A stretch of 64,000 nt of DNA, from contig JANVFP010000002.1 of assembly GCA_027919835.1 (NCBI GenBank), positions 1,798,001-1,862,000 of the forward strand. The letters run 5' to 3'. Source of the stretch: Lentinula raphanica (Eukaryota; Basidiomycota; Agaricomycetes; Agaricales; Omphalotaceae). The notes under the pieces were generated by a model. The model ran no database searches and was not told the origin of the DNA. It worked only from the letters and a program-made list of their open reading frames with translations. Below are positions 46,869 to 57,407 of this stretch, in pieces; the stretch's first letter is position 1, and each line of letters begins with the position of its first letter. The translations under genes were made by a program, and so were the position numbers.

Positions 46869-48654
46869 TTGCAAAGACCCGAACACGGTTACTGTCAAGG
46901 TGAAAGTGCCATTGGTTGGGCTCATACTTGAAGCAGTAGATGTCCGGGTGTTCAGTACACTTTCCGACTGGGTATTTCTCAAGTATCTTCTCGACAATCA
47001 GTTCCAATCACTGGTCAATAGATTTCTGTTCAATCCTGTAAGCTACTAATACCGTGATTTGTTTGGCTACGTACCTTCTGTCCAATGAGTGTCGTAAGGT
47101 CAACATCAATGGATTCATCTTGTGCAAACATGTCATCTGTTCAGGTCTAAAAGCACAACAGACCAGTTAGCAAATGGTACATCCAGATGATCCTTCAGAG
47201 ATAAGAAGTATGCATGTGCGAATTCTGCGAGATCAAACGATTTGGCAATGCTATATATATATATATAAACCATTCCTGCATTTCTGTCCTTCTCATTCAT
47301 GTTCTTGATATTCTTGATCATCTGCTCAAACCCGCTCGCAGTAGTGATTGGACTCTTGTGCTCATCAGGAAAAATGTTTTAGGCTTAGGGCATTCAAAGA
47401 TACCCCCATTTCTTAGGCCCTTTGAACAGCCTCAAAGTGCCTAACCAGCTTCAAAGTGCCTAAAGCTCCTGAAAGCTCCTGAAAGATCCCCAAAGACACC
47501 TAGGCAACCTCAAAGAACCTCAAAAACCTAAGCCTCCATAGATTACTTTAGAAGTTCCTAAAATTTGGGGGGTATCTTTAAATGCTCTAGGGATAAGATA
47601 CTTTTTCCTGATGCTTTGATGCACCCTTCAGCGTGACCCATGACCACCTCAAACTTTCCAGTACAAGCTTGTCATCAGAGCAGCCAGCAGTCTGGCAAAG
47701 GACCTTCACAAAATCACCCCAGTTTGCATTGAGGTTGAGTGTGCATGGTCCTGAGACCTGATTAGCTTGAGGAACATATTTGTTCCCCTTGATTGTCTTC
47801 CCGCACTGCACAATCCTCGGCATTTCAATCTCTGTATACAGAGCGACTGCCAAGGGTAAGGGCTGTTCAGGTGAGGCACTTTGTTGCTTGGATTTCCTTG
47901 GTCGACCACGTTTACGCTTCGGCCATGTTTCCTCGACAAAATGTACCTCGGACTCGGAAGAATCTGCAGCTGCTAGAGGCTTGATCTTTTTTGAACGACC
48001 ACGTTTTTGATTCGCTGTCGCATGCTCTTTTGAATGTTGCACAGGTGAAGCTATCTTTACTAAATCACCCGATTCACTCTGAATTGGACTGTGATGCCAG
48101 TCGAATGGTGACAGGGACTTCAGTGGCCGAGTCATAGGAGCAGAGGCGTTCTGGAGTGCATGATTACGTCGAAATTTTGGTGGGGCTTTTGGTCGGGTGG
48201 GGGGAGGCCGTGAGGGTGTGTACTCTAATGAAAATGTGGCTATTGCAGCCATAGAGGGAGGTGATTTTGGATGGGAGGTTGCATAGGCACCATCTACCAG
48301 CAAAGCTCGCCTGCGCTCAGCACAAGGGGTGACATAAAGGGACTCAGAGAAACGGTCCTCCATGTCATCATGTTTCGCACTGCCCTTGTCTTCTTCTTTG
48401 TTCTCATCTCCCTCACTGCTTCCATCATCCTGTTCATTGGCACTCTTCTGGCCTTCAGAATTGGGAGATATGTTTGGCTGCTGAATGGTTGAAAAATATG
48501 GGAGTTTTAGCTTGATTTTCATCCTCAACTCTGTAAGCCAAAGGTCAGCAAATTTGGTGTTTCCAGCACATTGAATATTGTGACCTTCATGTCTGGGTCC
48601 CGCAGAAGAGTCATCATCATCTTCAGCTCCCTCAGAGGAGTTTCCAGGTGGCAT
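46869..48654 (-). pseudogene. AT-hook protein gene interrupted by a MITE
   Basis: The minus strand starts at ATG 48654 (MPPGNSSEGAEDDDDSS). It is acidic and Ser-rich, with an AT-hook KRKRGRPRKSK (about 47905) preceded by KRGRSKKIK, then an ordered part WGDFVKVLCQTAGCSDDKLV and LRWSWVTLKGASK. MITE M8 follows. Across it, leaving out the MITE and one CT/AG copy, the frame continues HKSPITTASGFEQMIKNIKN and on through LAEFAHAYFLSLKDHLDVPF to a stop near 47133. AT-hooks bind the minor groove of AT-rich DNA, so it is probably nuclear. A further piece at 46900-46997 may be another exon. With the MITE in place the product would be truncated soon after LKGASK. Function unknown. Confidence 0.55.
47363..47613. 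mobile_element. CATCAGG-family MITE, copy M8
   Basis: 251 bp; CATCAGGAAAAATG... / ...TACTTTTTCCTGATG; CT duplicated (47361-47362, 47614-47615). It lies inside the coding sequence of the AT-hook gene. Removing it plus one CT restores the frame, which independently confirms a 2-bp target duplication and the element's exact ends. Confidence 0.92.
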
Positions 48655-48679
48655 TGGAGGCCCAAGAGAGGAGACAGTG

Positions 48680-48792
48680 AAGCTCGAGGAGACAAGAATT
48701 ATTTTTTTCTATTTTTTAGATTATTTTTTATTTTACACATATTCTGCGGTGGTTTCGGACTGCAGAACAAGAATTTCTGAAATGACTGTACC
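48680..48792 (-). mobile_element. solo end of a mariner-type element
   Basis: Complement begins TACAGTCATTTCAGAAATTC and matches the left terminus at 12279 over about 45 bp, followed by a similar A/T-rich stretch. No transposase or second end accompanies it. It lies just upstream of the AT-hook gene's start and could affect its promoter. Confidence 0.55.
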
Positions 48793-50531
48793 TCTCCGAT
48801 CATGTATAGCTATCCTGAGGCTTATCCTTCCGAGTTCCCTTTCTGCCTCGTCGCTATCTCAAGCTTCCAAAGAGCCCATCAGCATCGTCTCGCTGTAGTC
48901 TATCATGATCACACCTTCTATCGTCTTCATCGTACACGTCCCTCTGCCCAAACCTAATCCATCCAGCATTGTTATCCGTCTGATATTGGCCTATGCAGAT
49001 CCATCCATCCCAGCCTGACCTTGCTAATCAGGACTCCTCAAAGATGACAAGGCAATTATTTACTAGAGAAAGGCAAAGGACCAGAACGATGTAAGATTCG
49101 AACTTGAAGGCGAGTTTTTTTTTTTTGAGTTTGACTTGAACGAATTGGGATGAACAAAGACGACTCCGAGAAAGAGTTGGGCAAATGGAGGGATCCTCAT
49201 TGGTAGTTGATTAGGAGAAAGGTAGGTGTTGTAACATTGGGAGAAGAGAGGACATTCACACCAGCAACAACTTAAATGAAAGTAGAGTAGAGGTAGAGTA
49301 GAGGTAGAGTAGAGGTAGATCAGAGGTAGAGGTAGGAAGTAGAGCTTCCAAGTTCCCTCTCTACTCTGAGGGTGGCTTTCAAAAGTAGAGCTCCACTGTA
49401 GCTGAATCAACTGGAGTCACATTGCCAAAATAACACAGTTGCCGGCGGCCGCTCAGAGCCGTTTGGTCTTTGTACATTGCTCACACCAATGGCCGGATAA
49501 GAACGACGTTGTCGAACCTCAAAGATGCATCTTCATACATATTTATGCAGCGTTGCACAAAGTCTCAAGAAAAGAAAAGAAATCATTCAGTTGCTGACTG
49601 TGGAAATGCCGGATGACTGCAGCACCAAATATTGCTATTTATAATCTCTGGCAATAGTATTGGGAGATAGCTAGTAGTGTTGGGACTCTCAGTGAGAGGG
49701 TCTCTTCCAAGATGATACTTAGAAGCAAATGCAGATCCTCGAACAGTGAGTACCGTCCAGTCGGCGGTGTTCAAGCTTTCGGCAGGCCCGCCGTCAAGCG
49801 GCGAGCACGAATGCCGGTGGTGGCCGAAATACAGCACTGCGGCGAGCGCTTATGTACTTGTGCTTTGAACTCAGAAGTAGAGGCTTGGTAGAGGCATCGT
49901 AGGATCTACTCCTAGCAGCTTCTCTACTTAAAACTCCACCTCTACTCCACCTCTACCTCTACTTTGCTTCGTTTTCGCTGGTGTGAAAGCTCTGGGAGAA
50001 GAGGTCTGCAGAAGTCTGCAGATCTGAGCGGGGAGCGCTTGATTAAGCGCCTGTCCTGATTCGGTTTCAACTTTTCCACGATCTTCCGGATCCTCGGATC
50101 GACCATCACTACACGACCTCTTCCTACAACGAGCTTGAATCTCTCCGTCACTGGTCATAGGAGCTGGGCTCATTTCATCATCCTCCCGAATCGTGCTCTT
50201 TCACAGGTCCTTCCTCTCTGCCCTCCTCCCTTCCCTTCAAGGTTTCCGAGTTTCAACCCCCTTCCCAGCTGCAAAATCTACCCGTATATGTGTTCTCGCT
50301 CTCTGGTAAAGCACGCCGTTCGTCCTTGATCCAACCACCGAACGATTCAAACACTCAATGGCGCACGGACAGCGATCATCAAATTTGTGCCAAAGTACTA
50401 AGAGGAAGTGGAAAGAAGAAGGCCGAGCTCATCGACAAGGATGAATGAAATTATTTTGCGGCCAGAGTCATCTAAAGCGCGATGATTAGGTAAATTACTC
50501 CTATTTACAAGTCTCTTTCTCTCCTTCACTC
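48793..50531. other. long intergenic region with a (GTAGAGTAGAG)n-type microsatellite
   Basis: No gene could be supported. 49278-49345 is a short tandem run of AGAGGTAGAGT units, and its complement-like sequence (CACCTCTACTCCACCTCTACCTC) is at 49936-49962, with related AGTAGAGCT.C blocks beside each. The pair could be ends of a decayed foldback element of about 0.7 kb. The region 50174-50531 is pyrimidine-rich, as expected for a fungal promoter of the following gene. Confidence 0.4.
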
Positions 50532-52184
50532 ATGGCTATATCTTTCGTTAGAACGTCGAATGCCCACCGGGAAGCTGATCTCAAACGTCTCTCTGCTTTC
50601 TACCCCCACGCCGCGTACGACTTTTATGGCACACCAAGCAGTCCTCTCTGTGTGTATAAAAGTGGCCATCGCTGGCACGTTAACACTGGCATAGAAGCCT
50701 GGCGTGTAATCAGAGAAGCACGTCCGGTTTGATATGATCATCCTATTCAGGCCATTTGGCCTGATGTCGGCAAGAGACTGTACACTTTACTCGACGACAA
50801 GAAAGTTCGCTGGACTTCAATCGACCCCGTTGCTTTTGCAGACACAGGGGAGAAACAAGCTTTTTGCCCGCTCCTGCTCTGGATTGGCGTCGAACCTTCG
50901 TCTCTCAGCTACGAGGATGCTCAAACCGCAGCCGAGGCCGCCACATTCTTATTGACAAGTTTTGGCCTGGACGGCTTTGAGATAGGATTTCGTGAATCCA
51001 TCGTCACTCGTTCCTGTTCCAGTGACGATTCTTCGGAGTCAGCTGACCCCATCTCCAAGATTCGCAAGCCCTTCACCCCAATCCTCGGGCTTCCCATATC
51101 TTCAAGCTCTACTCAACTCGAAGGTACTGGCGCTCTCTATCTCCGTGAGAGTGAAGACAGCAACCGCATCTACTTGCTCACTTGCTCTCACATCGTCCGC
51201 CTCCCGAGTGACACCGGCCCCGCTAACAGGAAGAATCTCCACGAGAAAGTCTCCGCTCCCGGTCCAATGGGCTACAGCCATGCCATCGGGAGCATCGAGC
51301 AAACAATCAAGAAAGCAATCATATGGGCAGACGCTGCACGGAGCAATGGCAGATTGGACTTTGAGGCGGACAAAGCAAAACAGAAAGCGGGTCTGGCACA
51401 GGACTTGCACGAAGAGGTCACGAAACACTGGGGAAATCCGGCAGCGCGTGTCATTGGCGAGGTTGCCTATGCTCCGCCCATCAGCGTAAACAGTGGCTAT
51501 ACCGAGGACTGGGCACTCGTCGAACTCGATAATGACAAGTTCGACTTGACCCCAGTAAAAGGTAACCAGGTCTATATCGGTGCGTGACCGTTTTGACCAG
51601 GATCTTCCCGCATGTATGGCTGATTCTCTGCTCCCACAGACAAGGACCCTCTAGATTATGTGGAAATGATGTACCCCAATAGCAACGACAAGGAATGGGA
51701 CTCGAAAAACTTCGTATACCCAGAGAACGGACTTCTCCAGGCATCCACCGTCCTCTCAGCAGACGAGATTCGTCGACCCCAGCACCTCGACGAGAATGGA
51801 GACAACTGCCTGTTCGTTACGAAGAATGGCCTCGTAACGGGTACGACCTTTGGCTGCAGCACCGGTATGGAATCGATCGTTCGGAACCACTATGAGGGAT
51901 TCAGCACGACGACAAACGAAATTGCTATCTTACCATATAACTACAACGACCCTCCTTTTTCTAGTTGTGCCATTTTCTCTGCGCCTGGTGACTCGGGCTC
52001 TATTGTCCTCGCCAGAGATGGGAAGATTGTCGGGATGATCACTGGTGGTGCTGCCAGTGGTAGCGCTGCTTCGACTGATGTTACCTATCTTACACCTTTT
52101 TGGCTCATATTAGAGCAGATTCGGACTGTTTTTCCTGACTGCTGTCTTTATAAGGCTGCCAATACGACGGTGCCGCCGAGTTAG
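50532..52184 (+). pseudogene. PA-clan (trypsin-like) serine protease family, copy 1, one nonsense codon
   Basis: ATG at 50532, one intron 51580-51639, stop at 52182-52184; about 530 residues. The N-terminal module reads LSAFYPHAAYDFYGTPSSPL...CPLLLWIGVEPSSLSYEDAQ...FEIGFRESIVTRSCSS. It is followed by a protease-like domain with the usual triad order: His in LLTCSHIV (codon 51189-51191), Asp in TEDWALVELD (51507-51509) and Ser in GDSGSIVLA (51993-51995). An in-frame TGA at 50730-50732 follows RPV; copy 2 has CGA (Arg) there, so this is one C to T change at a CpG. The rest is intact. Translation might restart downstream, but the safer call is a very young pseudogene. Substrate and cellular location are unknown; no signal peptide is visible. 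Confidence 0.7.
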
Positions 52185-52425
52185 GTGATTGGTATCGATG
52201 CCGGTTCAACGGGTCCTCTCTCATTTGCCTTGCTCGCCTTTCATGACGGTGTACATTACTTCTTGCTCGTTGTGTGTCTATAAGTTCCGGTGGTAGTATC
52301 ATGTCTTTGCAATGTACGACTTGAAGCTGAAGGACTAAGTATTAGGGGCTATTAGGGTTTATTTAAATTTTGCACCCAACTTGACCTCGAACCATCTCCT
52401 CCTAGCTCTAACTACCCCGCCGGTC

Positions 52426-54528
52426 ATGAGTTCCAACTCAAATCTCAAGGCTCCGACAACATCAAGCGCTCCAGAGGATAAGCAGAAGGATCTTGAGAGT
52501 GGCCGGTCAGTGGTTTCTTCTCTTCCCCGTTTCTAATTCTCATTGTGGCGAATCTCTTTATTTGTACAGTGGAGATCTCGAACAACCTTTTCCTTCAGCA
52601 ACCATCACGCCAGATTCAACATTGGAATCGGACGACACAAATGAGGACAGCAGTGAAAGATTAATACAAGAAAGAGCATCAGAAGATTTTCAAGACGGTA
52701 CGCTCATTTCCTCCGATGCACCTTCACTAGTCTACAGTCTCAAGTTCTGAGGGCATTACCTGTAGATACCTCAAGTGATCGGGATCGTATGGTTGAATCT
52801 TCTCCCTTCCATTCTCCACACCGCTCTCCCTTGCACTATCCTTTGCCCATGGACGGATCTCTCGACAAACCACATTTCCACTGGAAAGCTGATTTTGAAC
52901 GTCTCTCTGCCTTCTACCCCAACACCGCTCACGACTTCTTTGGCACGCCAAGTACTCCTCTATGTGTCTATAAAACTGGTGACCCTTGGTTCGTCCGCAC
53001 CGGCATGGAATCCCAGCGTATCATCAGAGAGACACGCCCAGTTCGATATGATCATCCTATCCAGGACAACTGGTCCGACATTGGCAAGAGACTTTACACA
53101 TTGCTCGATGACAAGAAGGTTCGCTGGACATCGATTGACCCCGTCGCTTTTGCAGATGCAGGGGAAGACCCTTTTTGCCCGCTCCTCCTCTGGATTGGCG
53201 TTGAACCTGCGTCTCTCAGTTACGAAGACGCTCACACCGCAGCCGAGGCCGCCACATTCCTATTGACAAGTTTCGGATTGGAGGGCTTTGAAATTGGATT
53301 CCGTGAATCTATCGTTACTCGTTCTTGTTCCAGCATGCTTAACTATGATTTCTCTGACCCCGTCATCAAATTCCGCAAACCCTTTACCTCTATCCTGGGG
53401 CTTCCTATATCTTCAATATCTACTCACTGCGAGGGTACTGGCGCTCTCTATCTCCGTGAGAGTGAAGACAGTGACCGCATCTACTTGCTCACTTGCTCTC
53501 ATCTTGTGCGCCTCCCGAGTAACGACGGCCCCTCTGACAGAAAGGATCACCACGAGAAAGTTCTCACTCTCGGTCCAATGGGCTACGACAATGCTATTCA
53601 GCGTATGCAGGACAGAATGGACAATTATACAAGCTTGTTGGACCACCTCAACGACCTTAGCAATAACAAAGACGAGTCTGAGAGAGACAGGTGGACGCCA
53701 AAGGATATATCAACGGAGATCAAGAACCTCGAGGAGAACAAGAAAGCGGTGAATGAATTGCACAGTGAAGTCACAAAATACTGGACACACCCGGATGCGC
53801 GTGTCATTGGCCATACTACCTACGCTCCACCCGTTCGTGTGGCAGGCAATGGCTATATCGAGGACTGGGGTCTCGTAGAACTCAAGAACGACAAGTTTGA
53901 CTGGGCTACATTTAAGGGCAACCAGGTCTATGTTGGTGTGTGACCGTCTTGACGAGTGCCAACTCGTATATACAGCTGACTTTGCACTCCTTTAGACAAG
54001 AAGTCCTCGCTTAGAGATTATGCACAAATGATGTACCCCAACCCTGAAGATCGGGAACACTTCCGGTACCCACAAGATGGTCTCCTCCAAGCATCCGGCG
54101 TTGTTCCAGAACATGAGATTCGCCATCCCCAGCACCTTGACAGGAATGGCAATAAATGCCTGTTCGTTCTCAAGAATGGCTCTGCAACGGGTACGACTTT
54201 TGGCCGCACTTCTGGCATGAAATCATATACGCGGACCTACTCTGGATCGGAGATCGAAACGACTGCAGAGGAAATTGGAGTACATCCTTATCATCGCGAC
54301 CAGTTCCGAGGCCGATTTCCCTTTTCCGATGAGGGTGACTCGGGCTCCATCGTCCTCACCAGAGACGGCAGTATTCTCGGAATAGTCACTGGTGGTGCTG
54401 GTTCCTCTGGTTCTACCGACCTTACTTACGTTACACCTTTCTGGTTCATATTGGAGCAGATACGAAATGTCTTCCCAAACTGCCATCTGTACCAGGCTGA
54501 TCATGACAACGCGGTGCCATCGTGTTAG
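52426..54528 (+). CDS. PA-clan (trypsin-like) serine protease family, copy 2, intact
   Basis: Exons 52426-about 52504, 52570-52697, 52766-53935 and 53996-54528, all with GT-AG borders. The first two encode an acidic, Ser/Thr-rich N-terminus (MSSNSNLKAPTTSSAPEDK...). Exon 3 holds the family's N-terminal module and His (LLTCSHLV, 53500-53502) and Asp (IEDWGLVEL, 53863-53865). Exon 4 has Ser (GDSGSIVLT, 54340-54342) and ends YQADHDNAVPSC. An insertion relative to copy 1 between His and Asp adds a charged helix (KNLEENKKAVNELHSEVTKY). His-Asp-Ser order and GDSGS fit a chymotrypsin-fold serine protease; activity is inferred. No secretion signal is seen, so it is probably intracellular. If the first two exons are not used, ATG 52789 is an alternative start. 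Confidence 0.8.
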
Positions 54529-54689
54529 ATTAGACATGTTTCTCTTCCTATCCCTTTTCGTTTGCTCCCTTTTTGGTGTCGTTTTGGCGTGTATCTCAGA
54601 AATTATCGTCAGTAGAGTGTATTTCCAGCGCGATGTTGCATCTGAAAAGGATATGATTTGCCGCAGTAACCTTGAAAAATAAGCGCCTA

Positions 54690-54925
54690 ACCTCAACTCT
54701 TACCACAACCTCGACACTGTAGAGTTTTTTCTCTTTTATCATACCTCAAGCTTCAAGCTCCAAGGCCTCACAGCTCTCGCCCGCTGCAATTCATGTGGCG
54801 TCACTGAAGATTTAAATCAAGTCAAATTGCAAGCCCTTCGTATGATCCAAGATTCAGCCACATTCGAGTTTCTCCTTTACGGTTTCCAATCAGGTTTATT
54901 CAAAATAGGGCGTTCAGACCCATAG
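54690..54925 (+). pseudogene. possible relic of another family copy
   Basis: The plus strand reads CNSCGVTEDLNQVKLQALRM, then a segment SATFEFLLYGFQSGLFKIG that resembles the AATFLLTSFGL.GFEIGFRES block of the protease-family N-terminal module. Very short and weak; the surrounding sequence is not alignable by eye. Confidence 0.25.
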
Positions 54926-55083
54926 CTACCCGTTCTTCAGCAGCTACTATAGCTACGTTGATGGGGTGATACAGAGCTACGAATTCGGTCGCAGGCTTTA
55001 GGCTATATTTTGAATCCCACCAAGCTGAGGTTCCAAAGTATCGAACCGTCTTCTCTATCTGCACCTCTACTTCTGATTGCCAA

Positions 55084-55718
55084 ATGCCCAGTGCAGTAGC
55101 TCCGAATTCCTCAAGTGACGTTCCTTCAACTGGTAGCCTTTTGTTCAATCTTCTCCTCACTGCTTTCGTTGTCTCTCTTCTCGTCTCCCCTCATCCATCT
55201 TCATCGAGGAACAGAACTTTACTGACAACTTTGTGTTGTCAGATGATGATGCCTCGGGTTCTAACATGAAAAGTCACTCTGTCTTTTACCCCAACGCCGC
55301 CTCTGACTTCTATGGCACACCGAGTGGACCTCTGTGTGTGTATAAAAGCGGTGATCTCTGGCCCGTCCATACTGGTCTAGAATCCGAGCGTATCATCAGA
55401 GAAGCACGCCCGGTTTATGACCATCCTATGCAGGACAACTGGCCTGAGATTGGCGAGAGATTATACACCTTGCTTGATGACAACGAAAGCCGCTGGACTT
55501 CAATCGATCCCCTTGCTTTTGCTGAAGCGGGAGAAGAACCATTTTGCCCGCTCCTTCTCTGGATTGGCGTCGAGCCTGCCTCTCTTGGTTCCGAGGATGC
55601 TCAAACTGTAGCCGAGGCTGCCACATTCTTACTGGCGAGTTTTGGTTTTCAAGGGATTGAAATAGGATTCCGCGAATCTGTCGTCACTCGTTCTCAGTTC
55701 ATCTCAAAGACTCGTTAA
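55084..55718 (+). CDS. protease-family copy 3, N-terminal module only
   Basis: A short first exon (ATG 55084, MPSAVAPNSSSDVPST), an intron ending ...TTGTGTTGTCAG at about 55242, then DDDASGSNMKSHSVFYPNAA and the complete N-terminal module to FRESVVTRSQFISKTR and a TAA at 55716-55718. It aligns with copies 1 and 2 up to the VTRS motif, where both continue into the protease domain; here the sequence stops and the catalytic residues are absent. The frame is otherwise clean, so it may be expressed as a stand-alone module (about 165 residues) or be a truncated duplicate. The RPVYDHP segment lacks one residue compared with copy 2. Confidence 0.6.
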
Positions 55719-55926
55719 GTGCCGCTATGGCGGCGGTTCACCTTGCTTGTCGAGAGGTATAAGCAGCAATAAGCAAGTTTTCTATTAATGAGTGTGAAGT
55801 ATGTTAAGCAAAGTAACAACGAATGGAGTTTGGTATCAGTATAGGAACATTAAGTTGGAATAATAAGAGAGAGCGAGAGAGAATTATTGTTCAGAGAGTA
55901 AAGTATGATATAATATACACCGTCTG

Positions 55927-57035
55927 TTAGTTGTCAAGACGACGCTTCTTGGATGGGGAGGAAGGGTGAATAGCAAAAACACGGGCACGGCAAGGAGTGA
56001 CAGCTCGAGCAGGGGGACCATGAATGATGACAATATCAACGATATCTGCAGTGAAGACATTTTTGAGATTGTTGCCTTTGCCGATGATGTGATGAGCAAG
56101 CGTGAAACGGATCTCTGCAACGGCACCTTCAAGATGACGGCGGTAGCTATTAGGTGGGAGGATCATATAACGCATGTCATAGAAGGGTGGAATGTTAACG
56201 ATGTGGCTGTCTTTGATAGCTTCGAGAGCCCTGGCAGCTTCCGGAGATGAAGTGGGCCAATTTGCGATAGTGTACGTTGAGAGACCTTAAAAGCAGAATT
56301 AGTACCAATGTTATATACTGATGAGGTGGATGGAACACGCACCTGCTGCATTCTCTGCATCATCCTCCAAGTCAAGGTTGTCAGTCGCAGGCAATGGATC
56401 AAGATGATCCTGCTCGTTGACCTAAATTGATGTGGGTTAACAGGTGTATGTTGTAAAAGAACAAGATTTTGCAATACCTTACTGAATAGGCCATGTCGAA
56501 GCTTGAGCAGTGAGGACCCTGGGCATTGCTTGCTGCTGTGAATGATGCTGATATTCTCGTCAGCACCACCAATGGTGACCTCTTGCTCCAAGGATTGAAT
56601 TCGGTCAAGAAGGGAATGAAAGTCGTTGACGACATTCGACAGGCCGGTGGGCTTTCCGAATTTGAGGGATAGTTTGACGGAAGATATATCCTTCGTATAC
56701 ATTGTTGGACCTTTGAAGGCACCATCACAAGCGACGAAAAGATCCTCGCTATCAATTCGACCAATGACAGAGATAATAGCGGGCTCAGGAGCTTCTCCTG
56801 GTATAATCGAATGAGCATCAAGTAAAAAAGAGGAAAAGGACTGTACGACACCATCATTTAACTCATCCAAGTTACGATCGGCAAGGATACGTGTCTTTCC
56901 TTGAACGTACCAAGCCGTATTCTCTCCAAGATAATGCTTCTCCTGCGCTAACTTCTTTCTTCTTTCTTCCACTTTGTTGGTTCGGTTCTGGGCAGCTTCA
57001 AGTGGTGAAATAGGAATAGGGCTAGGAACGGACAT
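55927..57035 (-). CDS. uncharacterised protein divergent to the Helitron gene
   Basis: Start ATG 57035 (MSVPSPIPISPLEAAQNRTNKV). Three exons: 57035-about 56479 (ending LLKLRHGLFSK), 56422-56344 (VNEQDHLDPLPATDNLDLED), and about 56287-55927 (LSTYTIANWPTSSPEAARAL ... IHPSSPSKKRRLDN). About 330 residues. The N-terminal part has a coiled-coil-like NKVEERRKKLAQEKHYLGEN; the C-terminal part has MILPPNSYRRHLEGAVAEIR, FTADIVDIVIIHGPP and a basic SKKRRLDN tail resembling a nuclear localisation signal. No enzyme motif is recognised. It shares a 372-bp intergenic region with the Helitron gene, so it could be Helitron cargo or a neighbouring host gene; the sequence does not decide. Confidence 0.6.
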
Positions 57036-57407
57036 GGGTGGTGAACGAGTGTCGAGTATGTATCAAAGAGTGACAGAAGTAGGAATAAAACTGATGGTTG
57101 TTGCTAAACCTCTAGAAACAGACACTCTTTTATATGGTTCCTCCTGCGCACAGACCATGGTTGGCATAGTTTGAGACTATGTATCTGGTAAAATTGCTGT
57201 CAATCGATTGAATGATTGCGACAGACTATGCTTGTTTGAGTGAAGTTTAGGGCAAAGGAAGATTATCCAGAAAATACGCGGAGAATGCAAGTGGAGCTGA
57301 TACAGATTTTCAAGGTCAGCGATGAAATGTGTGGCATCCCATGTGGTAGATGCATGAAGCCACTGGACCTTTAACAAGTTATCTCCCTCTCTCGAACTAC
57401 CACTACC
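57036..57407. promoter_or_regulatory. shared divergent intergenic region
   Basis: 372 bp between the divergent gene's ATG (57035) and the Helitron ATG (57408). A TTTTATATGG box at 57128 and CT-rich tracts before each ATG are plausible core-promoter features. No Helitron 5' TC end could be identified with confidence. Confidence 0.3.

Noticed and set aside
56163..57035. Single 290-residue unspliced protein on the minus strand
   Set aside because: Two stretches have clear GT-AG intron borders; splicing leads to a better conserved-looking C-terminus ending SKKRRLDN at 55927.
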